This document shows, one piece after another, positions 32,679 through 43,192 of a stretch of DNA of 64,000 nt (position 1 is its first letter; every line of letters starts with the position of its first letter). The notes beneath the pieces are model-generated. The model was not told the origin of the DNA. It worked only from the letters and a program-made list of their open reading frames with translations, and searched no databases. A program made the translations under genes and the position numbers. The DNA comes from Halichondria panicea (taxonomy: Eukaryota > Porifera > Demospongiae > Suberitida > Halichondriidae), in assembly GCF_963675165.1 (NCBI RefSeq), contig NC_087386.1:6139566-6203565 (forward strand), written 5' to 3'.

Positions 32679-34028
32679 AATAAAGCTACAACATTATATT
32701 TTCCCAAAAGTTGTTGTAGTAGGAAATCATTTTAGGTGAAAATGACAGTGATCGTATTTCTGGACAAATTTTTCATATCATGTGTGAAAAAATTAGACCT
32801 TAGCCGACAAATTTGTTTGAGTTCCATCGCTAAACAAAAAGGTACCCAAAAAACCTGATAATTGAGTAGTAATCAGTTTGTGTATTAAATTATTCAGGAA
32901 TGTTGTGCCATGCAGAGTTCCCTTACCTTAGCCAACAACGAGTCTTTTCCATCGCTAAGTGATTTCCACAAACGTTGTTTTATAAACCACCACATGCAAC
33001 CACGAAAATATTATCCATAAAATGATTAATACTGCTCAACCACGAATGTTTTGCCCCCCCCCCCCCCCCCAAAATAGTAACCGAATGCTACATTCAAGTG
33101 TACAATCCACCCACCTACATGTACCAGAAAACTCAAAATATTCATAGCGCAGTACACACACACACACACTGCATGTCTTTTACCTTCAGTACCCGCGTTA
33201 CTTTGATAACTGTAAAATTTCTTGTACAATATAGTAATAATTATCTGGCATATTCAGTTGTCTGGTTCTACTGTACCAAACTGTTCCAAGAATGCCAACC
33301 ACAGAATATTAGATAGAGCACAGCTGTGGGTTACTACAGTTGTAGGTCCTATATAGTCAGCGTAGTTTTTCCTTTGATCTCTGTGGTACAATAATTATTT
33401 TAAATGACAGCTGGTGCACAGTGCATCCAGTCTAGAGAGTAAAATACCACAATAGGGTGAGTAGTTGTACTTAAATGTATCTCAAGATTTGCACTATACC
33501 ATTGTATAGGTGAATGAATAAGCTACAACATTATTCAAAAGTATTTCCCCAAAAGTTGTTGTAGTGGGAAATCATTTTAGGTGAAAATGAGAGTGATCGT
33601 ATTTCTGGACAAATTTTTCATATCATGTGTGAAAAAATTAGACCTTAGCCGACAAATTTGCTTGAGTTCCATCGCTAAACAAAAAGTTATCTAAAAAACC
33701 TGGTAGTAATCACTGTATGTACATGCATTATTTAGGAATTTTGTGCCAGAGTTCCCTTACCTTAGCCGACAACGAATCTTTTCTATCGCTAAGCGAGTCC
33801 ATATTTTAGTTTTATAAACCACCACATACCCACCACCTTCGGTTGCCATGGATATATGTTTTAGATCGTTCTTTTACCTACACAATGGTATCAGCAGAAT
33901 TTCTTAAAAATGTTACAATCACAAATTATTCATATTTATGTACCAGTAGAAGTAAATTACTCTCTATTAAACTAAAGGCGCTGTATATACAGTGTTTTTG
34001 TTTTTAGCAAAATAAATCATGTCACTGA

Positions 34029-35118
34029 TTAGTTTATCAATGGTGTCACTTCTGAAGGCTCAGCTGTACTTGGGCTCAGGAAGTTGGGAGCATGATCGGC
34101 TGTGTCTGTAGGTAGGCTGACTCTAGTGGAGGGTGGAGCAGTTCGTAGTCCTGGACCAGCTGTCTCGATATCTGCTCTGTTGGCAAACCTCACATGTCTT
34201 GTTCTACTACGAAAACTGTAGCACATGTAGCCAAAAACTAGCAAAGGGAAACACGATAGAAGAGAAGATATTACTGTCTGTACTATCGCTGTGGCAGGCT
34301 TAGTAAATTCAAAATGAGTATAAATATCCATTCCCAACACAAGCAGAGTAAAGAAAAATAGAGCAAAAAATATTCCTATTTCTTTCAGTACATCTCTTCT
34401 CCTAGCCTCGATTCCAGGCCGCTCTCAGAGGGCCTGGGATCGAGGCTACTCTTCTCCTTGCAATTTTCCTTCTCCATAGAGCACAAAACCATAAAGTTAA
34501 AACAACGTTTCCTATGAAGCTTATTAGTACTATTGCAGGTGGTGGTATGACTACAATAATTCGAGCGAAGTACCCTTCAAAGTTTGGTGTGATATAATAT
34601 ATTATAATACGCCAGCACACTAAACACCAACCCGGCAAGCAATGTTATCATGACAAATATATGTTCCAATAGAAAACACCATCGATCAATCCAAGGACGC
34701 CTTCTTGAGAAACAACCACACAGTTTTGTTACTAGGGTAAAGTAGATAGAGCAGACCAGTATAGCTATATAATCCATATTAAACCGCCATATGCCAGACT
34801 GATGTACACACGTTGAAATTTGTAACAAAAGTAGAACATTGACTCATCTTGTTTGAATGCAGGAATGCTCCAAAGCCATAATGCTCCAAGCTGTAGTGTA
34901 GTGATGACAGTCATGTAGACTATCCTTCTTACTAGAAAGTTAGTCTTCCTTCGACAGATAAACACAATATTCAACACCATCCCAACAAAGCTCAGTGGAA
35001 ACACCACTGAGAGAACTACTGCTTGAGCAATGAAGACATCTGGCAGGGTTGTGTTGATATTGGGAGGATATGGATACCACGAATAAGGATCAGGAACAAG
35101 GTTGCAGTCCATTCTCAA
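34029..35118 (-). pseudogene. 7TM receptor copy 9, disrupted by a 46 bp MITE
   Basis: The 5' frame starts at 35118 (MRMDC) and covers TM1-TM2. A TA insertion near 34769 shifts the frame inside TM3. Further on, a 46 bp hairpin transposon plus its 9 bp duplication (55 bp in all) sits in the WRRxIARRRD loop (34403-34457). TM6, TM7 and the conserved tail follow in another frame (34340-34029). Three separate pieces of the receptor remain readable. Confidence 0.85.
34403..34448. mobile_element. 46 bp hairpin MITE, TAGCCTCGA family
   Basis: Consists almost only of two inverted ends (TAGCCTCGATTCCAGGCC and its near reverse complement) around a short centre. Flanked by the 9 bp duplication CTCTTCTCC at 34394-34402 and 34449-34457. 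The uninterrupted receptor sequence in other copies has CTCTTCTCC once. It is the smallest member of the family at 13687 and 14799. Confidence 0.9.
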
Positions 35119-36462
35119 GTCTAGTCAGCTTAGCTGTGTAGAATATCAGGCACCTCGCTAATTAACATGTGGGCGGAACACAGGAAGTCATGTGCAAGTA
35201 AGTCCTTAGCAACAGAGAGAATCATTGTAAAGCAAAAACAAAAATACACGCGTGCGTGCGCGCATTCCAGCTGTATTGACGGTTGCAATGCGACGAAACT
35301 AACAAACTAAAGCTTTTCGAGTTATGACACAGTGAAGGCTGTTGGGGAGTTTCTACAGAATCTTTCATAGCATCATCTGTTCACACAAACTGTCTATTCA
35401 ACTTATGAGTTAGCCTCGCACTATAAGTAGCTACAACAGTGAAAAGAGCAAGCTAGCTATTCCTATAGTACCGTATTTAAAGCGACACTTTTAAATCATT
35501 ACGAAGCGAAGCCAGAGTTTTGTAGGTTGAAAATTATGTTGAGCGGAAGCAAATCATGGCAAGAGGCATTAGCACAGTGCAGCTTGAAACGCTTGTTAAT
35601 ATAATAACTACCTCTGTAACTGCCTCTACCGGATAATCAAGGTTCTACTGTACCAAACTGTTCTAAAAATGCCAACCACAGAATAATAGAGCACATGCTG
35701 TATAGTTTACTACAGTTGTAGATCCTAGTCAGCATAGTTTTTCCTTTGCCGGATCTCTGTGACTTTCGTTCTACAATAATTATTTTAAATGACAGCTAAT
35801 ACTTGGTGTACATGCAGTGCTTGCAGCCTAGAGAGTAAAGTACCACAATAGGGTGAGTAGTTGTACTTAAATGTATCTCAAGATTTGCACAATACCATTG
35901 TATAGGTGAATGAATAATCTACAACATTATCAAAAATATTTCCCCAAAAGTTGTGTAGTGGGAAATCATTTTAGGTGAAATGAGAGTGATTGTATTTCTG
36001 GACAAATTTTTCCCATCAAAATTTAAGCAATTTATTTCATGTGTGACCTTAGCCGACAAGTTTGCTTGAGTTCCATCGCTAACAAAAATGTACCTAAAAA
36101 CCTGATAATCGAGTAGTAATCGCTGTGTGTACTTATGTAAACTTTACGAAACCATGATAATGTTGTGCCAAAGTTCCATACCTTAGCCGACAACGAGTCT
36201 TTTCCATCGCTATAAAAGATTGTCCACTATATTGAAAAATCTTGTTGTTTTTATAAACCACCACATACCCACCATGCACCTTTAGTTGCCATGGATATAT
36301 GTTTGGACAGATCATTCTTTTACCTACACACAGTATAAGCAAAATTTTAAAAATGTTACAATCATAAAATATTCACATTTATACCAATAGAAGCAAATTT
36401 TCCGTTTTTTACTCTCTACACTGTATACAGTGTTTTTAGCAAAATAAATCATATGTCACTGA
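35119..36462. other. Spacer between receptor copies 9 and 10
   Basis: No gene seen. Receptor 5' flank on the left, a truncated pogo-like end near 35630-35655, receptor 3'-flank block from about 35820. Confidence 0.5.
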
Positions 36463-37494
36463 TTAGTTCATCAATGGCGTCACTTCTGAAGGCTCAGCTG
36501 TGCTTGGGCTCAGGAAGTTGGGAGCATGATCTGCTGTGTCTGTAGGTAGGCTGACTCTAGTGGAGGGTGGAGCAGTTCGTAGTCCTAGACCACCCGTCTC
36601 GATACCTGCTCTGTTGGCAAACCTCACATGTCTTGTTCTGCTACGAAAACTGTAGCACATGTAGCCAAAAACTAGCAAAGGGAAACACGATAGAGGAGAA
36701 GACATGACTATCTGTGCTATCACTACGGGAGGTGTAATAATAAAAAACACATTACAAACATCCAATCCAAACACAAACAGAGTAAAGAAAAATAGAGCAA
36801 AAAATATTCCTATTTCTTTCAGTACATCTCTTCTCCTTGCAATTTGCCTTCTCCATAAAGTACAAAACCATATAGTTAAAACAACATTTCCTATGAAGCT
36901 TATTACTACTAGTGCAGGTGGTATGAATATAATAATTTGACGAAAGTACTGAGCGAAGTTTATTACTGCGATATATGTATAATATCCCAGCACACTTAAC
37001 ACCAACCCGGGAAGCAAAGTTATCATGACAAATATAAATTCCAATAGAAAACGCGATCGATCACTCCAAGGACGCCTTCTTGAGAAACAACCACACAGTT
37101 TTGTTACCAGGGTAAAGTAGATAGAGCAGACTAGTATAGTCGTAACCCACATTAAACCGCTATTTGCCACACTGATGTACACACATTTAACTTTGTTGCA
37201 AAAGTTGAACATTGACTCATCTTGTTTGAATGCAGGAATGCTCCAAAGCCATAATGCTCCAAGCTGTAGTGTAGTGATGACAGTCATGTAGACTATCCTT
37301 CTTACTAGAAAGTTAGTCTTCCTTCGACAGATAAACACAATATTCAACACCATCCCAACAAAACTCGATGGAAACACCACTGAGAGAACTACTGCTTGAG
37401 CAATGAAGACATCTGGTAGGGTTGTGTTGATGTTGGGATATGGATAACTCCACGGATAAGAACCAGGATCAAGATAGCTGCACTCCATTCTCAC
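36463..37494 (-). CDS. Intact intronless 7TM receptor, copy 10
   Basis: A 343-residue single-exon receptor. Layout as in copies 2 and 5: short glycosylated N-terminus (NINTTLPD), seven membrane segments, basic loops (FSRRRPWSDRSR, WRRQIARRRDVLKEIG) and the conserved tail ending EVTPLMN. Relative to other copies the tail has AGIETGGLGL instead of ADIETAGPGL. The remaining differences lie mainly in the N-terminus and TM4-TM5. Function and ligand are unknown. The GPCR-like topology is an inference from hydrophobicity and loop charge. Confidence 0.8.
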   Translation of the reverse strand: MRMECSYLDPGSYPWSYPYPNINTTLPDVFIAQAVVLSVVFPSSFVGMVLNIVFICRRKTNFLVRRIVYMTVITTLQLGALWLWSIPAFKQDESMFNFCNKVKCVYISVANSGLMWVTTILVCSIYFTLVTKLCGCFSRRRPWSDRSRFLLEFIFVMITLLPGLVLSVLGYYTYIAVINFAQYFRQIIIFIPPALVVISFIGNVVLTIWFCTLWRRQIARRRDVLKEIGIFFALFFFTLFVFGLDVCNVFFIITPPVVIAQIVMSSPLSCFPLLVFGYMCYSFRSRTRHVRFANRAGIETGGLGLRTAPPSTRVSLPTDTADHAPNFLSPSTAEPSEVTPLMN

Positions 37495-38389
37495 AAACTT
37501 TCAAGTCAGCTTACATGTAGCTGTGTATAGTATAGATTCCAAGTATTATAGGCACCTCGCTAATTAGATTCATAGCCGGAACACAGGAAGTCATAAATTA
37601 TGTACATTCTCTGTTGCTTAGGAGCACAACAAAGCAAACAAAAATACACAACCAAGGCGTTTCATGCCTGTTTCGTGGGGCTCGTTTTACAGCCCGAAAT
37701 CCACGTGGTGTATTTAATAGATACTGCATAGCAGCCGGTTGTCTGTAATCAGTGGACTAGACTAGAATGGATTGCTGGAATGACTTTTTGATCGTTCTGC
37801 GTATGCACAGTATGTGATTGTATTTTGCTATTTATAAGCGTAGCCACATGAGAGATACGGTAAAGAGCTGGCTGTGTGGTCGCTATACTTTTAGAGGTTA
37901 GAATAGATCCCATAATTGAGGGTCGCTTTAAATCGAATAAGTATACAGTAGCCATTTCTTAACCTCTTGTAGACACACCCCTTATTCCTGTATATCTACT
38001 GCGCATGCGCACTCAACCCCATATGTGGTATTTCCTTTCATAAGGTCCTGGTAATCCACGATGCTACCATACATAAGTCTTACAAACTGATTTTCTACAT
38101 TATTGTTATACTAAACCACTAATACTTTTTGAACGATAGCAAATCATGGCGAGAGGCATTAGCACAGCGTAGCTTGCTACTCTCGTTAATAATAATAACT
38201 GCATGTGTCCATTAAGTTCATGTTTACTTGTACTTCCTATTATAATAGCGTACGTCAGTTACCACAATTTTCATTGGTGCACATTTTCATATGAAATTTC
38301 AGAATAGTGACGTAAAACCTATTGCATATAATAATTTATTTTCAGTATGAAAATGCCCACTACACGTTACTCTGTATTAATTGCCTCAG
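37495..38389. other. Receptor 5' flank and INTS11 intron end
   Basis: No gene. The left two thirds repeat the 5' flank of the receptor family. From about 38340 the sequence matches the start of the left INTS11 block (ATGAAAATGCCCACTACAC; compare 16013). Confidence 0.5.
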
Positions 38390-39149
38390 GCTGCTCCTAA
38401 GAACGTGATGCTGGTTCATGGAGAGGCGTCCAAAATGGAATTCCTCAAACAAAAAGTGATGAAGGAATTTGGTGTTAACTGCTTCATGCCGGCCAACGGG
38501 GAAACAGTGACCATTAAGACTCCGCCCACAATACCGGCTGACATGTCACGCCTCCTCTTCAAGAAAACTCTAGAATCTTGTTATAGTAAGTGAACATTAT
38601 TTTGTTGCCCCTCCCCCTGAATTTTGATGACGCGTAATAATTGGGTAAGGAGCTGTATCTAATTAATGGTATGTCTTATGTACAGGTCCGGATGCTAAGA
38701 GAATTTGTCCCTCCCCCAGCGTTGCCCCAGTAACAGGCCTGTTGGTGATGAAAAATGATGTAAGTTTTTAGTGATTGATCATTCAATTAATTATATATTT
38801 TTCTCACACCCTCCAGTCTATCCGAATGTTGGATAGCTCTGAGTCAATGTCTGAGGTTGGCCTCACTGCCCACACCCTCACAATCTCCACCACCCTCACA
38901 GTCGAGGACCACGCCCACACACCTGCTCACTTTGTCGATCAACTCGCTCAAGTGACGGCCAAATTGCTACCTGACCATGTCATCAGTTGTCATGACAACA
39001 CTGTGGCTCTCTCGGGAACGTCTGTTACCATCGAAGTTGTGAATTTTGAACCCAACCCTGAGATGCTCGCTAATTGGAATATAGAGGATGATAGCCTCGG
39101 AGAGTTCGTATGCTCCTCTCTACGCAGGAACTTGCCTCGACTATTATGA
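38390..39149 (+). CDS. INTS11: INTS11 3' end (right copy), three exons
   Basis: Exons 38390-38585, 38686-38759 and 38817-39149 encode the C-terminal part of Integrator subunit 11, with splice phases identical to the left copy at 16058-16817. Protein differences are few (for example CFMPANG for CYMPANG, NLPRLL for NLSRLL). All frames are open. The preceding INTS11 exons are found at 26587-27625, in matching phase but damaged. If transcribed as one gene, the intervening intron would be 10.8 kb long and contain three receptor copies on the other strand. The convergent bHLH gene ends 298 bases downstream. Confidence 0.85.
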
Positions 39150-39447
39150 ACATTTAATTAATTCTGCATGCTAGCTAGTGTAATAATCTTATTATACATA
39201 ATTACATAATTATAATTATATACTAATAATATACATTTATCAAAAATTAATCAATTATTTTTTTCAACATCAACAATGGAATTTTAATGGGGTTGACACA
39301 GTTAGTTGACACAATTAATATAATAATTATTATATAATACATAAAACAGTCCGCTGTATACCAGCTGGAGTGTGCATGAAGTGAGATATAAAACAGAGGG
39401 AGGATGCTCTAAAAGTGCATATGCTACTGACACAACTAGTCGAGTCT

Positions 39448-41901
39448 CTATGGTTCCTGATGTACGAGCAGCTCCACCTCTTCCTGCACGGTCAGCTGTC
39501 CCTTGGTGGGGTCATCCTCCACACCCAGCCCTCTGTCACCACCACCTAGCATGAGCCGTTGGGCACCTGCAGACGACCACATCTGACCTGAAGGGGGTGG
39601 GGGGCAGGTATAAGATAATATAGAAAAGGGGAGACACATGTTATAAGAGTGAATTGTGTACATGTATATAGAAACGCAGCAGATGTTGTGTACAGTCTGT
39701 TTTAATGTTATGTGAAAAGTAAAAGTAAACGATGTCACCACGCAAGCATAACACAACGTTCAATTTCTAACAAGAATGCAACCAAACAATAACAGAAAGC
39801 GCACATCAGCTGGGTATTTGTATGTGTTTAAGCCAGTATGACCACTTTTGTAGCATTAGCACATTTATCTACAAAGAAATAACCACCCCCTAGTTTCAGT
39901 TGTCTACAAGGAAATGACCACACCCCCTACCTGCACTGTTATGGTCCTGCTGTGTGGACTGAGCGCTCACGCTGACTTGTAGCAGGCTATCCCCCAGGGC
40001 ACTCGTGTATACCGTCTCCTCCGTGCTCACAGACCCAGCCAGTTCATCTGCTCTCGCTAGCTCAACTGTCGGATGGTTCGCAGGCGACTGGTTTTCCACA
40101 TTTGTTGTCCCCATAGTAATGGACTCTGACCTTTGCTCGTCCGATTTATCGAGCGTAGTGTCGGCACTACTCGGGTTGGTTTCGTTTGCAATATGTTGGA
40201 GCAGGAGGGCTTGTAGTTGCTGTAGCTGTTGCAACTGTTGCAAATGGGATTGCTGTGACTGAGTATCGGTCTCTTGGGCTTGTTGCTGACTCAGCAGTTG
40301 TTGCTGCTGCTGTAGAAGTAGTAGAGCTTGCAGCTGTGTGAGCTGGGCCTGCTGTAGTTGCTGCTGGGTGGAGTTGTTGTCCTTGGTGGGGGAGACTTGC
40401 TGTTGGAGGTGTTGCAAGATGGCCGTCTGAGCGGAGACAGTCTGCTGTCTGAGTAAAGCATCCTCCTCATTATTAGAGTTGGTCTGTATGCAGGGAGGGA
40501 TAGTGACCACAAAGTACAGGAACAATTCGTAAATTATTAGCAAAATATGCACATGGAAAGCTGCCAAAATGTACACAGTGGTTTAATCATAACTATTGTT
40601 ATGTGTCGTGCTAATAGGGTAAAGGACACGTACGTACGTACAAACAAAGTACATTGATCACAGAGATAGTGTACCAGCTAGTATACCAGCTAGTGTACCA
40701 GCTACATGTGTATTATACCAGCTAGTATACCAGCTAGTGTACCTGGTTGAGCAGCATGCTTGTGGCTGAGGCCAGGGCGTTACCAGAGCCCATTCCCTGC
40801 AAGTGGAGCAACAGAGCCTGACAGAACTGGTCCAACGAGTTAGGCCCATCGTAGAGCATCTTGTTATGGATGGCCCACGTGGTGAGGTCGTTGGCCCATT
40901 CCCGTTTGCCCATGTTCATATCTAGGTTCCCCGTACTTCTGTTCATACCACCCTGAGTCTGAAATCTTTGCACGTAGTCAATTGTCATTTCAAGTATTTC
41001 GGCTTTGTCAAGTTTTTTCGAGCCATATTGACGACAATCTGGTACGAGGGTCTTCAAGGTTTCCAAACAAGAGTTGATACGATCACGACGTTTCTTCTCA
41101 ATGGTCTTGTGGGAATCGAGGTAGTTCTAATACAATGAAAAATAAGTAATATTGAAACATACACACACACTCTCCGTATAATACATATCATGTTGTGTGT
41201 GCTGTTGTACACGTATTATTGTATCTTAGCAACAATGGGGAGGTAACTCATGAATAATGTTACTGTGAGACAATAAATATAAGTAGCCATGTTTTCATAA
41301 TGATAATCACATACACATGTATATACCCTGGATTTTTTCCGAGGGAGGTCCATAAGAGAATCAGACATTGCATTGAGAATAGGAGATCCTGCGGCGGACT
41401 GAAGCAGCTGCTCTGCCGTAGCTCTGAACAGATGAATACAAAAACAATTATGAGGAAAGTTTTAGGAATTAAACTGTGTGTTGAAGAATGAGTGGTACTT
41501 ACACAGTGAGTTCAGCTTGTGTGTGAGAGCGTTTCATACCCATACCCACTGATGTCCCGCCAGGTGAGGGTGGTCCCACGGGAATAGTGATGAGGGTACC
41601 TGAGTGCATCGAGGCAAGCGCGACCGGGTCAATCGACTGTGTCTCGATCTGCACCTAGAGTAGGGAAGAGAGCCTGATCACAATATGCAACGACACAATA
41701 ATTACGTAACGAACGAACGAACGGACGGATGGATCTACTTGCCTCAGTGGAAGGAACGAGAACGTCTTGTGCATGTGTGACCATCAGGTGTGTGTCCCCA
41801 GCCAGTAGGCTAGCTACAGAAGAATTGACCCTGAGGCTCTCGACAACTTCGACAGTTTCATCGACAACATTGTCGGGGCTGACTTCCACACTGATATCCA
41901 T
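39448..41901 (-). CDS. bHLH transcription factor with Gln-rich tail
   Basis: Six exons (41901-41743, 41654-41503, 41423-41327, 41126-40743, 40483-39931, 39587-39448) join in frame into 494 residues. The bHLH spans exons 3-4: basic region KTIEKKRRDRINSCLETLK, loop, then KLDKAEILEMTIDYVQRF. The basic region resembles the HES/HEY/DEC group, whose members bind E- or N-box DNA as dimers. A conserved-looking middle (KREWANDLTTWAIHNKML) could correspond to an Orange-type segment, but I am not sure. Exon 5 is very rich in glutamine (QLLSQQQ, HLQQLQQLQQLQ), as in activation or interaction domains. Intron 1 uses a GC donor (GAG|GCAAGT). Intron 4 starts with a 12 bp minisatellite. The gene is head-to-head with the SYCE2-like gene. 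Confidence 0.8.
40669..40742 (-). repeat. 12 bp minisatellite at bHLH splice donor
   Basis: Read on the gene strand, the intron begins with GTACACTAGCTG, GTATACTAGCTG, one longer unit, and then again GTACACTAGCTG and GTATACTAGCTG. Each unit starts with GT, and the first GT is the splice donor after AACCAG. Confidence 0.8.
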
Positions 41902-42304
41902 GTAGGGGTCAGGTATTTATACAAAAGGGTTGTGATCCAAACACCAGGAGGTGCTGGGCTTCAGTAGCCCCTGAAATGGAGTTGTCTACACCAATTAACC
42001 AAAATTAGCTCTAAGGTACGTCTATCTTCAAGAATATTTGCCGCCACAGACTTAAACGGTATCTTGTCTCCTGATCTCACGTGTACTCATGTGCAGAAAG
42101 AAAGCAGCCATCTTGATCTTGTCTCTTTGAACTGTGAAAGAGAACCACGCCCATCAAATTTAACACCTCAAGAATCCGGAAATCTGCCACGCCCAGCAAA
42201 TTTCACTCCGAATACGGAAATATCAAGAATACGGAAATCTGATATTATTGTGTAATGATCATTTCCTTATCAGCTCCACCCATTCATGCAAGACCAGAGC
42301 TGCT
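41902..42304. promoter_or_regulatory. Shared promoter region, bHLH / SYCE2-like
   Basis: About 400 bases separate two divergent start codons. A CACGTG E-box lies at 42078-42083, a binding site of bHLH dimers. The right half repeats CGGAAAT-like words three times. Confidence 0.4.
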
Positions 42305-42885
42305 ATGGAGACTTCCCAGCCAAATGAAGACTCTCAGGCTGCTCCCAATGAAGTGGAGGAGCCACCAAAGCATGGGGAGCAAGCAAAGTAGGTGATGGGG
42401 TGGGTAACTGTAAGGGAGTTCTCTTGATACAAGTAAATTATTTGTTCTTGCAGAGTGATGAATCCTCTTCCCTCCTCTCAAGCTGCATTCTTGAATAGCA
42501 ATATAGAAAACATCATCAGTGCCATCAATGACAAGAGAAAGAGAGATATTTCTCTTCTTGCAGGTGAAATACCCCCCCCCCATGCCCACACACACACACA
42601 CTTTTATGGCCACACAGATTTCAAAAGTGACCTAGAGATGCAGTGTGCAGCTGCTTATTCCTTGATGGAGAGCACAATATACAGTACCTATGAGCAGACA
42701 AACACAGTGATGGAGGGCAAGCTGCAGGAGCTACTTCAAGTCATAGAGAGAATCAGTGCGTCCATGAGAATCATACAAGCTGCCTTTATATTTATTATCC
42801 TCTCTCCTTCCCAGATCTGTTGGAGTCTGAGCTGACAGAGTTCAAGTCTGCGTTCTCTGCACTATACTCCGATATTCATGCATAA
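42305..42885 (+). CDS. SYCE2: SYCE2-like synaptonemal complex protein
   Basis: Four short exons (42305-42387, 42454-42563, 42618-42755, 42815-42885) give an exact frame of 133 residues. After an acidic, low-complexity start, the rest is helical coiled coil. The string INDKRKRDISLLAGDFKSDL, then STIYSTYEQTNTVMEGKLQE and INLLESELTEFKSAFSALY, resembles the core of SYCE2, a central-element protein of the meiotic synaptonemal complex (IYxxYxxxxxxxxEKLQE and the LExEL heptads). It is shorter than vertebrate SYCE2 because the N-terminal extension is brief. Identification is by motif recall, not by search. An unrelated coiled-coil protein is the alternative. It shares its promoter with the bHLH gene. 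Confidence 0.65.
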
Positions 42886-43192
42886 CTCAAGAACATTGAT
42901 TATTGCTATCAATTTTATTGCTATTATTTATCTTGTTACTATAATTATACCCACCAATTAGCAATAATAATTGATGTTGCAGACAGCTCAATTACAGTAC
43001 AATGCATATTTATATAACATTTTACCAAGATGGCATGATTGTAGGTATGTAAATTTTATGCTCAAAAGACATGCAACAATCTATATCACACTGGTGCAGG
43101 AATTAAGTCATATTTCAAAACCGTGAGCAGTGCTGTAATGAATGACGTTATACAAATTAATTATAGAAACATGAACAATTGAATAACAACAT

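Larger units (their letters stand above)
30297..34028. other. Long spacer with nested transposons
   Basis: No gene with support. It holds the duplicated receptor 5' flank (30297-30960), a pogo-like repeat (31050-31316), an inverted-repeat element carrying a second element (31553-32678), and two consecutive copies of the receptor 3'-flank block (32680-32990 and 33420-34020). The doubling of the flank suggests a lost receptor copy. Confidence 0.5.
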
